NCBI RefSeq assembly: GCF_900109685.1
Contig: NZ_FOBB01000010.1
Span: forward strand, 62,001-126,000
DNA from: Chitinophaga rupis
GTDB taxonomy: Bacteria; Bacteroidota; Bacteroidia; Chitinophagales; Chitinophagaceae
Length of the DNA: 64,000 nucleotides
Direction: 5' to 3'
The notes beneath the pieces were generated by a model, which was not told the DNA's origin, made no database searches, and saw only the letters and a list, made by a program, of their open reading frames with translations. Below are positions 9,203 to 19,107 of this stretch, in pieces (within the stretch, counting starts at the first letter, position 1; each line of letters begins with the position of its first letter). Both the position numbers and the translations under genes were made by a program.

Positions 9203-11611
9203 ATGATAAGAAATTACTTTAAAGTTGCCTGGCGTAATCTCATAAAAGACAAACAGTTTACCCTGCTTAACTTAATAGGCTTGTCAACAGGGCTGGCCTG
9301 TGTGCTGCTGATATATCTGTGGGTAAATGATGAACTGCATGTGGACCGGTTTAATGAAAAGGACAGCCAGCTATACCAGGTAATGAAAGCGGCTCCCAAC
9401 GGAGATGGCACCACTGCTGTATGGGCAACTGCACAAGGCGTTTTAGCCGATGAACTATCCAAATCATTCCCTGAAGTTGAGCATGCGGTTGCCATAAGAA
9501 AAGAAGGTGAGACGGGGATCCTTTCAGTTGGTGAAAAACATATGAAAGCAGCATGGCGTTTTGTGAGCAATGATTTCCTGAACGTATTTTCCTACCGCCT
9601 TATTGAGGGGAGTAAAGACAAGGTGCTGGCTGATAAATACGGGGTGCTGATCTCAGATAAACTTGCTTTGAAAGTATTTAACACCACTCATAACCTGACC
9701 GGCAAAGCCTTCACCTGGGATGCCGGCGGGGATTTTAATGGCGCTTACACCATTAGCGGCGTATATGAAGCGCCTCCATCCAATGCAACGGACCAGTTTG
9801 ATCTTGCATTTAACTATAGGGTATATGTTGACAAAGAGATTGGTGGGGTGGGCGATATTTATAACTGGGGAAATAATAGTGTGCATACTTATTTGATCCT
9901 GAAAAAAGGTACGGATGTAAATGCCTTCAACAATAAGATCAGGGATTTTACAAGATCAAAAATAAAGAACATACCTGGTTCTGAATATTGGTCAAAATGG
10001 GAAGGAAGCCTATTTGTCCGGAAATATTCAGACGGGTACCTGCACAATAATTTTGAAAATGGAAAATCTATTGGCGGCAGAATTGAGTATGTACGCCTTT
10101 TTTCCATCATTGCTATTTTCATACTGGTGATCGCATGTATTAATTTCATGAACCTTTCTACGGCAAAAGCTTCCGGAAGAATGAAGGAAGTGGGTATAAG
10201 AAAAGTGATCGGCGCACCCAGGAGAATGCTGCTCCTGCAATACATGGGAGAATCTATGTTAATGTCTTTCCTGTCGCTGGCAATTGCCGTATTAATAACC
10301 TTTTTATTACTTCCGGTTTTTAAAGAAATTACCGGAAAACAGCTGTCACTCAGCTTCAACGCGGGCTTTGTCCTTTCACTATTAGGCATTGCGGTTATTA
10401 CCGGTATTATTGCCGGCAGCTATCCGGCGCTTTATCTCTCCGGCTTCAGGCCCACTGCTGTGCTGAAAGGGAAGCTGCATACTTCCGCGAGTGAATCCAT
10501 CATAAGGAAAGGTTTGGTTGTTTTTCAATTTACTATTTCAGTCATACTCATTATTGCGGTTATTGTTGTATATCAGCAAATGAAGCTGATACAAACAAAA
10601 AATCTTGGCTATAATAAAGATAATATCATCCGGTTTGCCAATGTTGGGAAACTGCAGGATAATATTCAGACCTTCCTTGCTGAAGCCAGGAATATTCCCG
10701 GTGTTATAAATGCCTCCAGTATGCAAGGTGATCTTTTAGGCCATTCAGGCCACAGCGGCGGCGGCATTTCATGGGAAGGGAAAGATCCCAATTTAGGTAT
10801 AGAATATTTTGGGGTTAGCGGCGATCTTGGATATATGGAGATACTGGGATTAAAAATGGCTACAGGCCGTACTTTTTCGGACAAATTTGGTGCGGATAGT
10901 TCTGCTGTTATTTTCAATGAAGCAGCCATTGCCAGAATGGGCATTACAGATCCTGTTGGCAAAATAGTTTCACTCTGGGGGCGTAAAAAACAGATCATTG
11001 GAGTTGTAAAGGATTTTAATTTTGAATCTCTCTATAAAAAAGTAGGTCCTGCATTCCTGGAATATTCCACCCGCAACAAAACTATCCTGGTAAAAATAAA
11101 GGCCGGTACTGAACAGCAAACCCTGGCAAAGCTGGAACAACTCTACCAGCATTTTAATGAAGGGCTTCCATTTGAGTATAAGTTCCTGGATGAGGATTAC
11201 CAGACTATGTATGCGTCAGAACAAAAAGTATCCGTACTGTCCCGGTATTTTGCCGTTATAACTATCATCATTTCCTGTCTGGGCCTTTTTGGTCTTACTG
11301 CATTTACCGCACAAAAAAGAAAAAAAGAGATTGGTATCCGCAAAGTGGTAGGCGCTTCTGTAAACAGTATTACGTTAATGCTGACAAAAGACTTTTTAAA
11401 ACTTGTAATGCTTGCCGTACTTGCAGCTTTTCCGCTGGCCTGGTGGGCAACTAATCAATGGCTGCAAAGCTTTGCCTATCGTGTAAACGTAGATGCCGCC
11501 GTATTCCTGGTTTCGGGCGCCGCTATTATCATGCTTACTTTGGTAACCGTGAGCCTGCAGGCCATCAAAGCAGCATTGGCCGACCCCGTAAAGTCGTTGC
11601 GGAGTGAATGA
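9203..11611 (+). CDS. MacB/FtsX-type ABC transporter permease
   Basis: 802 residues in the duplicated FtsX arrangement common in Bacteroidota. An N-terminal membrane helix (about 20-42) opens a MacB periplasmic core domain. Three helices follow with the conserved NFMNLSTAKASGRMKEVGIRK phrase split across the first FtsX domain. Then come a second periplasmic domain and a second FtsX domain (FTAQKRKKEIGIRKVVGAS, about 700-725). It ends ADPVKSLRSE, as these proteins do. It has no ATPase domain and would need a separate LolD/MacB-like ATPase, which is not encoded nearby. Likely role: mechanotransmission or export of peptides or lipoproteins. The gene at 56462 is a paralogue. Confidence 0.92.
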   Translation: MIRNYFKVAWRNLIKDKQFTLLNLIGLSTGLACVLLIYLWVNDELHVDRFNEKDSQLYQVMKAAPNGDGTTAVWATAQGVLADELSKSFPEVEHAVAIRKEGETGILSVGEKHMKAAWRFVSNDFLNVFSYRLIEGSKDKVLADKYGVLISDKLALKVFNTTHNLTGKAFTWDAGGDFNGAYTISGVYEAPPSNATDQFDLAFNYRVYVDKEIGGVGDIYNWGNNSVHTYLILKKGTDVNAFNNKIRDFTRSKIKNIPGSEYWSKWEGSLFVRKYSDGYLHNNFENGKSIGGRIEYVRLFSIIAIFILVIACINFMNLSTAKASGRMKEVGIRKVIGAPRRMLLLQYMGESMLMSFLSLAIAVLITFLLLPVFKEITGKQLSLSFNAGFVLSLLGIAVITGIIAGSYPALYLSGFRPTAVLKGKLHTSASESIIRKGLVVFQFTISVILIIAVIVVYQQMKLIQTKNLGYNKDNIIRFANVGKLQDNIQTFLAEARNIPGVINASSMQGDLLGHSGHSGGGISWEGKDPNLGIEYFGVSGDLGYMEILGLKMATGRTFSDKFGADSSAVIFNEAAIARMGITDPVGKIVSLWGRKKQIIGVVKDFNFESLYKKVGPAFLEYSTRNKTILVKIKAGTEQQTLAKLEQLYQHFNEGLPFEYKFLDEDYQTMYASEQKVSVLSRYFAVITIIISCLGLFGLTAFTAQKRKKEIGIRKVVGASVNSITLMLTKDFLKLVMLAVLAAFPLAWWATNQWLQSFAYRVNVDAAVFLVSGAAIIMLTLVTVSLQAIKAALADPVKSLRSE

Positions 11612-11630
11612 TGGACCATCCGGGATCCTT

Positions 11631-12161
11631 TTATTTCATTTTCCAGAACTTACCAAATAACCGCGCTGCTATGCTTTTATCCTCAGCCATAATTTCGGCG
11701 GTTCCATCCAGCTGCGGATGAGGGGGGATCTTTTTACCAGCGCTGGTAACCCGGTCATGCGTTAACTGTATACTTACCAGGAAGCCTGTACCCGTTTCAG
11801 TGGCGCTCATACTCAGCACAGTACCCTGCAGCATTCCAAATTCCTCTTTCGGATAGGCAGTAAGCCGGATCAATACCTGCTGACCGGCTTTTACTTTCCA
11901 GGCAGCGGCGGCCGGAATGTTAGCTGCTGCCAGCTGTTGCCGCACCACCACAGGCGCCGTTACAATCTCCGGGTAATGAAAGAACCATGCGCCTGCCAAT
12001 GCTGCTGCTGTTAGCAGCGCTACCAGGTAAATACCAATGCGGATGATCCAGGGCGGCATTTTCCCCATGATCTCCTGCACAGCTTCACTCCGCACCTCTT
12101 CCAGGGAGTGATGAGTGGCATGGCCATTTAAATCGGTTTTATGTTGCTGAACAAACGGCAT
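11631..12161 (-). CDS. Minimal HlyD-like membrane-fusion protein of the lanthipeptide exporter
   Basis: 176 residues. There is a cytoplasmic N-tail, one membrane helix (about 38-63), a short linker, and then the terminal beta-barrel part of Bacteroidota HlyD proteins. The recognisable phrases are VKAGQQVLIRLTAYPKEEFG and LDGTAEIMAEDKSIAARLF. Family members are usually about 400 residues, with lipoyl and coiled-coil hairpin domains between the membrane helix and the barrel. Here the helix runs almost straight into the barrel, so the hairpin is missing. The frame is intact and starts 4 bases after the exporter gene. It may be a specialised short adaptor or a recent in-frame deletion. Confidence 0.82.
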   Translation of the reverse strand: MPFVQQHKTDLNGHATHHSLEEVRSEAVQEIMGKMPPWIIRIGIYLVALLTAAALAGAWFFHYPEIVTAPVVVRQQLAAANIPAAAAWKVKAGQQVLIRLTAYPKEEFGMLQGTVLSMSATETGTGFLVSIQLTHDRVTSAGKKIPPHPQLDGTAEIMAEDKSIAARLFGKFWKMK

Positions 12162-12165
12162 ATGA

Positions 12166-14352
12166 TCATCCTCCCAGCTCCAGCTGATTTTTTACCAGTT
12201 CAAAATAATTTCCTTTTTGTGCGGTAAGCGTGGCATGCGTACCCACTTCTACGATCTCTCCTTTTTCCAGCACCACGATCTGGTCTGCATGTTTTACCGT
12301 GCTTAGCCGGTGTGCGATCACCACCACAGTTTTGCCTTCAAAAAGCGCTTCCAGGTTACGCATAATAATGCTTTCATTGTTGGCATCCAGCGCGCTGGTA
12401 GCTTCATCAAAAAATAAGTAGCGGGGATCTTTATAAATGGCGCGCGCAATTTGTATACGCTGTTTTTGTCCTGCGCTGATGCCGCCACCTGAATTTCCGA
12501 TCTTAGTCTGGTAGCCCAATGGCAGCTCCTCTATAAAATCGCGTATGTTGGCTGCTTCCGCTGCATGTATTAATTTATGCTTGTCGGGCTTTTCATCACT
12601 GATAGCAATGTTCTTTGCAATGGAGCCTGAAAAAATAAAACCGTCCTGCATTACATTGCCACATTGCCGCCGCCACCAGCGGGGCGATATTTCCTGTAAG
12701 CGCCGGTTGCCTACCCATACCTGACCGTTGCCCGGCTCATAGAATTGCAGCAGTAATTTTAACAGGGTAGTTTTACCGCTGCCGCTGGTGCCCACAATAG
12801 CGGTCACCCTTCCTTCCGGTATCACCAGGTTAATGTTCTTTAAAACAAAAGGAGATTGTTTAGGCCCATATTGGAAGGATACATTTTCCAGGCGTATATC
12901 GCCATTGCCTGCTGGCAGCGCCTCCTGGCCGGCCCGCTCTTCCTCCTGCCGGTTATGGATCTCGCCTAAACGGTCCAGGCTCATTTTTGCATCCTGGGCG
13001 GATTGTATAAAGGTTAACAGCTGATCCAGGGGGCTGTTCATCTGTCCTATGATGTAGCTCACAGATAACATCATGCCCAGCGTAAGGTGCCCGTTCATGA
13101 CTTCCCGGGCGGTTATAAAAGAGATCAGGATATTTTTCAGCTGGTGAAAGAAAACCGAACCAAGCTGCTGGTATTGCCCTAATGCCAGGTTCTTTACATT
13201 CACCTTAAAAAGCCCCGCCTGTACCTGTTCCCATTCCCAGCGCCGGGCTGTTTCGCAGTTATTTAATTTGATCTCCTGCATGCCGGTGATGAGCTCAAAT
13301 AAAATATTCTCGTTCTCGCTCATGCGCTGAAAGCGTTTATAGTCCAGCGCTTTACGGCGCCGCAGGAAAAAGAGGATCCAGCCAATAGCAGCGGCGCTGA
13401 ACAGTACAAATACCAGCAAGATCTTCAGGCTGTACACGGCCAGCACTACGGTAAACACCAACAGGTTCACAAAAGAAAAAAGGGTGGACAGTGTGGTACC
13501 GGTCAGGAAGTTCTGTATGCGGGTATGATCGCCGATGCGCTGATGAATGTCGCCGATCATTTTTGTATCAAAAAAACGGATCGGTAATTTCATCAGCTTG
13601 ATCAGGAAATCGGAAATGATGTGGATGTTGATCCGGCTGTTCATATGCAGCAGGATCCAGCTGCGGATCATTTCAATGGCGGTGGAGCCGGCAAATAACA
13701 ACAGCTGGGATACCAGCACCAGGTATACAAAGCCCGTGTTGTTGCGGTTAATGCCATAGTCTACCAGGCTTTGGGTAAGAAAAGGTAATGTGAGCGACAG
13801 CACACTGGCCACCAGCACACTTAAAAATAGCTGGACAATATATTTGCGATAGGGTTTTATGTAATTGAACAGAAAACGGAAACCGGTGGCTGCTTCCTGC
13901 ATTGCTTCCTTTTGATAAAAGGCCGCGGTAGGTTCCAGCATTAATATGGTGCCGGTATTGCTATTACCCTGCCAGCAGTCCAGGAAAGTTTCCTTATCCA
14001 CCTTTACCAGTCCATGCCCCGGGTCTGCCACCAGGATCTTCTCCCCCTTTTTATGCCGGTTATATTCCTGCGGGGGCAGCACTACAAAATGCTGCTGGTT
14101 CCAATGGAGTATGCAGGGCAGGTCTACCTGCTCATCCAGCTGCTCAAAGGTGATACGCACCGCATTGGTACGGAAGCCAATTTTTTCAGCTGCCTCGCTA
14201 ATGCCCAGCAGGTTCACTCCTTCCCGGGTAATGCTTGCCTGCTGCCGCAGGTATTCCAGCGAGTAGCTGCGGCCATAGTGGCGGGCTACCATGCGCAGGC
14301 AGGTAGGTCCGCAATCCATAGCGTCCATCTGTTTATAGAAAAAGAATCCCAT
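12166..14352 (-). CDS. lanT: Peptidase-containing ABC exporter for lanthipeptides (LanT, C39 type)
   Basis: 728 residues. An N-terminal C39 cysteine peptidase (1-130) has Gln8, catalytic Cys14 (DCGPTC), His88 (QQHFVVL) and Asp110 (ADPGHG). A six-helix ABC membrane domain follows (about 160-450). The ATPase has Walker A GTSGSGKTT, a variant signature SAGQKQR, Walker B YLFFDEATSALD and H-loop IAHRLS. It should cut the leader after the double glycine and export the core across the inner membrane. Its ATG overlaps the LanB stop by one base, so translation is probably coupled. No separate LanP protease is seen, which fits this domain doing the cleavage. Confidence 0.95.
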   Translation of the reverse strand: MGFFFYKQMDAMDCGPTCLRMVARHYGRSYSLEYLRQQASITREGVNLLGISEAAEKIGFRTNAVRITFEQLDEQVDLPCILHWNQQHFVVLPPQEYNRHKKGEKILVADPGHGLVKVDKETFLDCWQGNSNTGTILMLEPTAAFYQKEAMQEAATGFRFLFNYIKPYRKYIVQLFLSVLVASVLSLTLPFLTQSLVDYGINRNNTGFVYLVLVSQLLLFAGSTAIEMIRSWILLHMNSRINIHIISDFLIKLMKLPIRFFDTKMIGDIHQRIGDHTRIQNFLTGTTLSTLFSFVNLLVFTVVLAVYSLKILLVFVLFSAAAIGWILFFLRRRKALDYKRFQRMSENENILFELITGMQEIKLNNCETARRWEWEQVQAGLFKVNVKNLALGQYQQLGSVFFHQLKNILISFITAREVMNGHLTLGMMLSVSYIIGQMNSPLDQLLTFIQSAQDAKMSLDRLGEIHNRQEEERAGQEALPAGNGDIRLENVSFQYGPKQSPFVLKNINLVIPEGRVTAIVGTSGSGKTTLLKLLLQFYEPGNGQVWVGNRRLQEISPRWWRRQCGNVMQDGFIFSGSIAKNIAISDEKPDKHKLIHAAEAANIRDFIEELPLGYQTKIGNSGGGISAGQKQRIQIARAIYKDPRYLFFDEATSALDANNESIIMRNLEALFEGKTVVVIAHRLSTVKHADQIVVLEKGEIVEVGTHATLTAQKGNYFELVKNQLELGG

Positions 14353-17300
14353 TACTTGGTAGCGGCTACCAGCGCCAGTTGTGATAAATAATATTTTTCC
14401 AGGAAATGATACAGCACCAGCTCATGCTTCCGTTGCTTGCCAATGAATAAGCGGTTCATGAACATATGCAAATGGCTGGCAATAATGCGCAGGTATATGT
14501 CCGGCGAGCCGCAATCCGCGCGCATCTGTAAAGCCAATGGCTGTGCAGTCTGTGAACGCTGCTGAAAAAGATCCACTGCTTCGGCAATATCATTGCGGTC
14601 ATCATCGGCAGCATTCAGGTAAGACAATATCTGCTGCTGGTGTTTGCGGTATTTATCATTGAGCGGTTTATGCAACAGCTCTGCTCCGCCAAATTCCGTA
14701 ACAAAAGCTGTTCTTAAGGAAGCCAGCAATTGTTTCCTTTCCGGCAGGGTTAACCCAAAATCATCCAGCATCATATGCATACCCCGCAGGGCCAGCTTCC
14801 AGCGGTACTCCTCTCCCTCAGCGCCTTCCAGCAAACTGATAATACCTAGTACCGCTATGCTGTCTGCAAAGAACATTTCTTCGCTTTGCAGCATGGCAGC
14901 AGCGGTATAGCGCTCTATTTCACGTACATAAGTATCACATTGCAGCTTTTGTACCTGGCCTGACCTTATATACGGCTGCAGCGCTGTTTGTATGCGGTGT
15001 AAAAGCACGTCGTTATTAGCAGGATGCTCCTTATTCAGAAATCTTAAGCGGATATGCGGCTGGGGATCGCCATACCGCAGAAAAAAGAACTGTTCAAACA
15101 GCCCGTCTTCCTGCCATAGGGGTACCTGCTCCGCAAAGAAACCAGCCAGCAGTCCTTCTGCCACGCGGTAACCGCAATACACCTTCAGGTACATCCATTC
15201 GCTGCCCGGGGCAAAACTCCGTGTTAAACCGGTTGTTGTCTGCTTTGCCGCCATTGGTAAGATATTGGTGTTAGCGGAAGTATAGATCAAAGGCACCAGC
15301 AGCTCATGTGCATATACCTCATGCTCCTCATCCCGCAGCATACCGTGCTGCTCTGCTGCCAGGAACTCTTTTAACTTTCCCGTATTGGTGCGCTTAATAT
15401 GATCCAGCAAAATACCAACCGCTATAGGTTGTGTAAGATCCAGCAACAGCTCATTATCTGCTTCAGATAATAATACCTTATCAGGAATGCCCTGTTGCTG
15501 CCGGTACTTTTCAAAACGCTGCAGCGGATCCGTATCCTTATTACCGGCTGGTTCCAGGTCTTTTTGCGTTATGGTCCAGCTGGCGCGGCATACAACAATA
15601 TTTTTGTAGGTTACTCTCGGCAGGCTGGGACGGCCGGCCAACACACCCCAATCCCAGGAAAGGTATGATACCAGCGACTGGTGCTGCAGATCGCACAGGA
15701 ATTTATAAACCGGTAAACTATTAAAGCTATAGTTATGGGCTGAGCTAAGGCGGGGAATAACGCGCTTATTCAGGCGCTTACTCCTCAGCACCACTTCATT
15801 ATCCTGTACAGATACCATGAGGTCTGATACCGGTATCTGGCAGGCTGACGGTACACCGGACACACCTATGTAGGGAATTTCATATTGCCGTAAAGGCGGC
15901 CGTATCAGCACATTGGCGGCACGGGCTTCGGGAAAGTGCACCACTTCTGCAAAAATAACATCGGGGTATGCGGCTTCCTCTGCTGCCAGCGCGGCCTGTA
16001 CATGGCCGGCTAAATGCCCGTCCCCGCTGCAAAAGCGGCCTAAAAGGTTAGCAGCAGAAGGGCCGCCCACAGACTGTAACGCAAAGGTATAAACGCCGTT
16101 ATCCGCATCTGCAGCTGTATTGGCATATAAAGAGCCAAACAGGTAGCTGCTGCGTGCAAAGGGCAGCTGTTCCGGATCGCCTAACTTCTTAAGCTCTTCG
16201 CCGGTAATGGTAACGGAGCCGCCTGTACGCAGGTAGTGCTCATACTTTTCCAGGCACAGCTGTTGCATGGGCGACCAGGTTACTGTGGTCATAGTATTTT
16301 CTGCACCACTGCCGGCTATATCTTCTACAAAGGGCGCATGAATAGTACTGTCAAGGTTACTGCCATAACCAATGCCGGTTTCACCATCCAGTACCAGGTT
16401 AAGCGGCACTTCCTGCGATTCATAGCGTTCTTTGAAACGGCTTACAAAACCGGCCAGCTCTGTGTTCCCACCTTTTGCATATCCCTGGCAAAGGGCCATT
16501 AGCTCACTTACCTGCTGCAGTATACCGTTTAAGAGTTTTTCGCTGATAGTGCAGGCAGCAGCGGTTTTAAACAGGTCAACCTGCAGCAGGTCTTTCGGTG
16601 TATCCAAGGAAAAAGCGGCATTACAGATATCATGAATAGTGGTTAAACGTGCCTGGTCAAAATCCTGTTGCTGAAACAGGCGCTGCAGCTGCTGCAGGCG
16701 GTCTTTTACAGGGGTTGCTGCTTCAATGGATGAAAGGCGGTTTACAAGGGCCTGCAGGTTATCTGTTTCTGTAATGCGGGGTTCAATTTCTGCGATCAGT
16801 AGCTGCGCATCTATCAGCTCATTTACAAAAGCACGTGCCTCTTCTGCAGTAATGGAATCATCCTCAGCGGCTATCAGCTGCACCATTTCCTGCATAGTTA
16901 AACCATTGCATGCTTCGCGGATGATCTTTTGTATAAATACGGAATCGGCCACTGCTGTTAACAGGTACTTACGCCGGTTATTGGCAATAATATATTCCGC
17001 ATACCTGAACTTATCCCCGCTTTTGTATACGCTGTTATTGGTATACCAGGTAAGCGTTTCACTTACTGCTGGCAGGCGTTGAATATGATGACAGATCCTG
17101 GTATAGTAATCCATATCCAGGCGCACATGCTGCCGTGCCTGCGCCAGTGGCGCCAGCTGCCAGGCAGTTGTTTCGCCTACCGTTCCGGTAGTGCAGCCGG
17201 CAAACAGGCCGTAGGGCGTGCTGCGGGTGCATGCCCTCACCCAATATTTATACAGGGAGCGGTGCAGCTTTTCTGTTTTCTTCGGTGTAAAAGCAGCAGG

Positions 17301-17480
17301 ATCCGCCAGGTAACGTTCCAGCTCTTTGAGCAGCTCTCTGGAAGCAACAGACAAAGCGTACAGGAACACAGGAAACTCCTGCGCCAGCGCCTGCAGGTTA
17401 TTATCCAGCACCCGGCGGTACTGTTTTATGGGAAAAAGCGGACTTCTCAATAGGAAGAATCCTGTATGCGATAAAGCCAT
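14352..17480 (-). CDS. lanB: Class I lanthipeptide dehydratase (LanB), full length
   Basis: 1042 residues. The glutamylation domain (Lant_dehydr_N) carries RSTPYGLFAG near residue 85. The C-terminal elimination domain (SpaB_C) starts near residue 760 with WMYLKVYCGYRVAEGLL and FFLRYGDPQPHIRLRF. LanB uses glutamyl-tRNA to glutamylate Ser and Thr of the precursor core, then eliminates glutamate to give dehydroalanine and dehydrobutyrine. Both halves are in one protein, so this is not a split dehydratase. It lies 35 bases after lanC and overlaps lanT by one base, within a minus-strand operon that begins with two precursor genes. Confidence 0.95.
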   Translation of the reverse strand: MALSHTGFFLLRSPLFPIKQYRRVLDNNLQALAQEFPVFLYALSVASRELLKELERYLADPAAFTPKKTEKLHRSLYKYWVRACTRSTPYGLFAGCTTGTVGETTAWQLAPLAQARQHVRLDMDYYTRICHHIQRLPAVSETLTWYTNNSVYKSGDKFRYAEYIIANNRRKYLLTAVADSVFIQKIIREACNGLTMQEMVQLIAAEDDSITAEEARAFVNELIDAQLLIAEIEPRITETDNLQALVNRLSSIEAATPVKDRLQQLQRLFQQQDFDQARLTTIHDICNAAFSLDTPKDLLQVDLFKTAAACTISEKLLNGILQQVSELMALCQGYAKGGNTELAGFVSRFKERYESQEVPLNLVLDGETGIGYGSNLDSTIHAPFVEDIAGSGAENTMTTVTWSPMQQLCLEKYEHYLRTGGSVTITGEELKKLGDPEQLPFARSSYLFGSLYANTAADADNGVYTFALQSVGGPSAANLLGRFCSGDGHLAGHVQAALAAEEAAYPDVIFAEVVHFPEARAANVLIRPPLRQYEIPYIGVSGVPSACQIPVSDLMVSVQDNEVVLRSKRLNKRVIPRLSSAHNYSFNSLPVYKFLCDLQHQSLVSYLSWDWGVLAGRPSLPRVTYKNIVVCRASWTITQKDLEPAGNKDTDPLQRFEKYRQQQGIPDKVLLSEADNELLLDLTQPIAVGILLDHIKRTNTGKLKEFLAAEQHGMLRDEEHEVYAHELLVPLIYTSANTNILPMAAKQTTTGLTRSFAPGSEWMYLKVYCGYRVAEGLLAGFFAEQVPLWQEDGLFEQFFFLRYGDPQPHIRLRFLNKEHPANNDVLLHRIQTALQPYIRSGQVQKLQCDTYVREIERYTAAAMLQSEEMFFADSIAVLGIISLLEGAEGEEYRWKLALRGMHMMLDDFGLTLPERKQLLASLRTAFVTEFGGAELLHKPLNDKYRKHQQQILSYLNAADDDRNDIAEAVDLFQQRSQTAQPLALQMRADCGSPDIYLRIIASHLHMFMNRLFIGKQRKHELVLYHFLEKYYLSQLALVAATK

Positions 17481-17515
17481 AACAGATCCTTTAAAATTTT
17501 ATTGATAAACGTGGT

Positions 17516-18727
17516 TCATGAAAGCAGGAAACATTCATCCCACGGTAATGGATGATCCTGTAAATGCGATAATAATGACAATCCTACGCCACTGCCGCCA
17601 TCCAGCAGGTCCCAGGAGTAATCCCATAGCTTATCCTTGCCCTGCCATACACGAATGCCGTGCTTACCCTCTTCTTCTGAAAAAGCGATAAGCTCCACTG
17701 CTTTTTGCTGCCAATGAGCAGCGCAATCATAAAAGGATTGCTCCCCTGTTTCAAACCAGAACTTGCGGTAAAAGGCGGCAATACCGCTGGACCCATGGCA
17801 AATGCAGTTATCTATTACACCGGCAGTTTCATTGGTTAAACGCCGGGTATTATAACGCATGATCTCCAGGGCCTCACTCATCCAGCTCTTTTCATCCAAT
17901 ACTTTACCACAGTACCATAAGGTCCATGCTACATTCAGATCGCCGTAACACCATGCCAGGCGGCTATTGACGCTGGACTGTTTCCCATCCAGTATAGCCG
18001 GGTACATAGCATGCAGGCCGTTACCGGACACCGGGATCTTATGCTGCAATATGAAGGGGATACATTCCGTAATGAGCTGCCGGCATGTTTTTTCAGCAAT
18101 ACCCGCCTTGTATATTTTTGCCAGCAGTATTAATGCAGCACAACTGCCATGCGCGAGGCTAAAGGCATCTACATAAGTGCCTGCAGGTTGTTCGTGCGTA
18201 TAAAAAATGGGAAGGCTTCTGCCAAGGGGTGTTAGCTTGCTGGCGGCCATCAGCTGATCCGCAAAAAATACCAGGTGCGTATGCACCTCCTCCCTGGCTG
18301 AAAAAGGCAGCAGAAAATTACACATGCCTATACTGCCGTGCAGGAAATCAAAGTTCTTCCATTGCAGGTGGAACCGGCTTTGTTCAATAGTAGTGGAAAT
18401 AAATTCAGCTGTCAGCACATCAAGATCCATTTCCAGGAACTCATGCCTGCTCAGATGCTCCAGCAGCCAGAACGGGCCTGTATGGCCTGAACAAAAAGAA
18501 TAATTCAGTCCTTCATGAGGAGTATAACCGGCATAGATCTTTTGCAGCAGGGCTACAGCATTATCCGCCTCCTGGTCTGCATACTGCTCATAGTAGAACA
18601 TAAAGAGCAAGGCGCCCCATGGGCCTTTAAATAAGCTGCCGCTAATATCGGGATCATATTTCTGCTGGTCCAGCAGGGGAATAAGATCATTATAGATGTT
18701 CCGCAGCTGTGTGGCTATCATATTCAT
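17516..18727 (-). CDS. lanC: Lanthipeptide cyclase (LanC)
   Basis: 403 residues with the alpha-toroid repeats of LanC. The zinc ligands are visible: Cys260 in WCYGDLN and Cys310-His311 in ICHGSSGIAAF. His193 (LAHGS) matches the conserved active-site histidine region. LanC adds cysteine thiols to dehydrated residues to form lanthionine and methyllanthionine rings. The gene follows the precursor genes and a hairpin by 99 bases and precedes lanB, the reverse of the commoner B-then-C order. The length is normal for the family. Confidence 0.94.
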   Translation of the reverse strand: MNMIATQLRNIYNDLIPLLDQQKYDPDISGSLFKGPWGALLFMFYYEQYADQEADNAVALLQKIYAGYTPHEGLNYSFCSGHTGPFWLLEHLSRHEFLEMDLDVLTAEFISTTIEQSRFHLQWKNFDFLHGSIGMCNFLLPFSAREEVHTHLVFFADQLMAASKLTPLGRSLPIFYTHEQPAGTYVDAFSLAHGSCAALILLAKIYKAGIAEKTCRQLITECIPFILQHKIPVSGNGLHAMYPAILDGKQSSVNSRLAWCYGDLNVAWTLWYCGKVLDEKSWMSEALEIMRYNTRRLTNETAGVIDNCICHGSSGIAAFYRKFWFETGEQSFYDCAAHWQQKAVELIAFSEEEGKHGIRVWQGKDKLWDYSWDLLDGGSGVGLSLLSHLQDHPLPWDECFLLS

Positions 18728-18777
18728 TTTTCAGCGGCTGTTTAATGTCTGTAAACAGTTTCCGGATTATGAAAAAT

Positions 18778-18804
18778 GGAACAGGGACCACTCATCCCTG
18801 TTCC
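18778..18804 (-). terminator. Hairpin with T-run between precursor and enzyme genes (attenuator candidate)
   Basis: A perfect 10-bp inverted repeat, GGAACAGGGA / TCCCTGTTCC, encloses a 7-base loop. It is followed on the minus strand by ATTTTTC. It lies 22 bases after the stop of the second precursor gene and 50 bases before lanC. A leaky terminator here would give more precursor than enzyme mRNA, as proposed for other lantibiotic operons. Read-through is inference. Confidence 0.7.
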
Positions 18805-18826
18805 TTAAAATTGTCGGGGCCTGCTA

Positions 18827-19027
18827 TCAGGGTATCATGCAGCAGGGACGGCCGGGGCCAGGACTGGTAGCCCTGCAGCTGGATATTAAACGGGTGTCTT
18901 CTGTGCAGGTAGCTGCAAGGGTTGCGGCGCCGCCATTTACCTGTGCCTGCTGATCTGCTGTAAGCTGTGCAATGGTTTCTTTGCTAAACAGCAGCTTTTT
19001 GCTGAGGTCTACTTTTTTCTTTTTCAT
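18827..19027 (-). CDS. lanA: Class I lanthipeptide precursor, 66 residues
   Basis: The leader is 33 residues. It is rich in Lys at its start (MKKKKVDLSKKLLFSKETIA) and ends QVNGG, the double-glycine cleavage site. The LSKKLL.KETI pattern is that of Bacteroidota class I lanthipeptide precursors. The 33-residue core has Cys at core positions 8, 18, 29 and 30 and eight Ser/Thr, with a Pro/Gly-rich segment (SPGPGRP) before a CC pair. Up to four thioether rings are possible. It lies directly upstream of lanC and downstream of a sister precursor with a leader of identical length. The ring pattern cannot be deduced from sequence. Confidence 0.9.
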   Translation of the reverse strand: MKKKKVDLSKKLLFSKETIAQLTADQQAQVNGGAATLAATCTEDTRLISSCRATSPGPGRPCCMIP

Positions 19028-19107
19028 GATGGTAAATTTTTACATGAGGGTCCTCCCCTGTCTATAGCCATGGGGTGGTTGTTCAGCTTCTGTGAAAGGA
19101 GGTGTTA

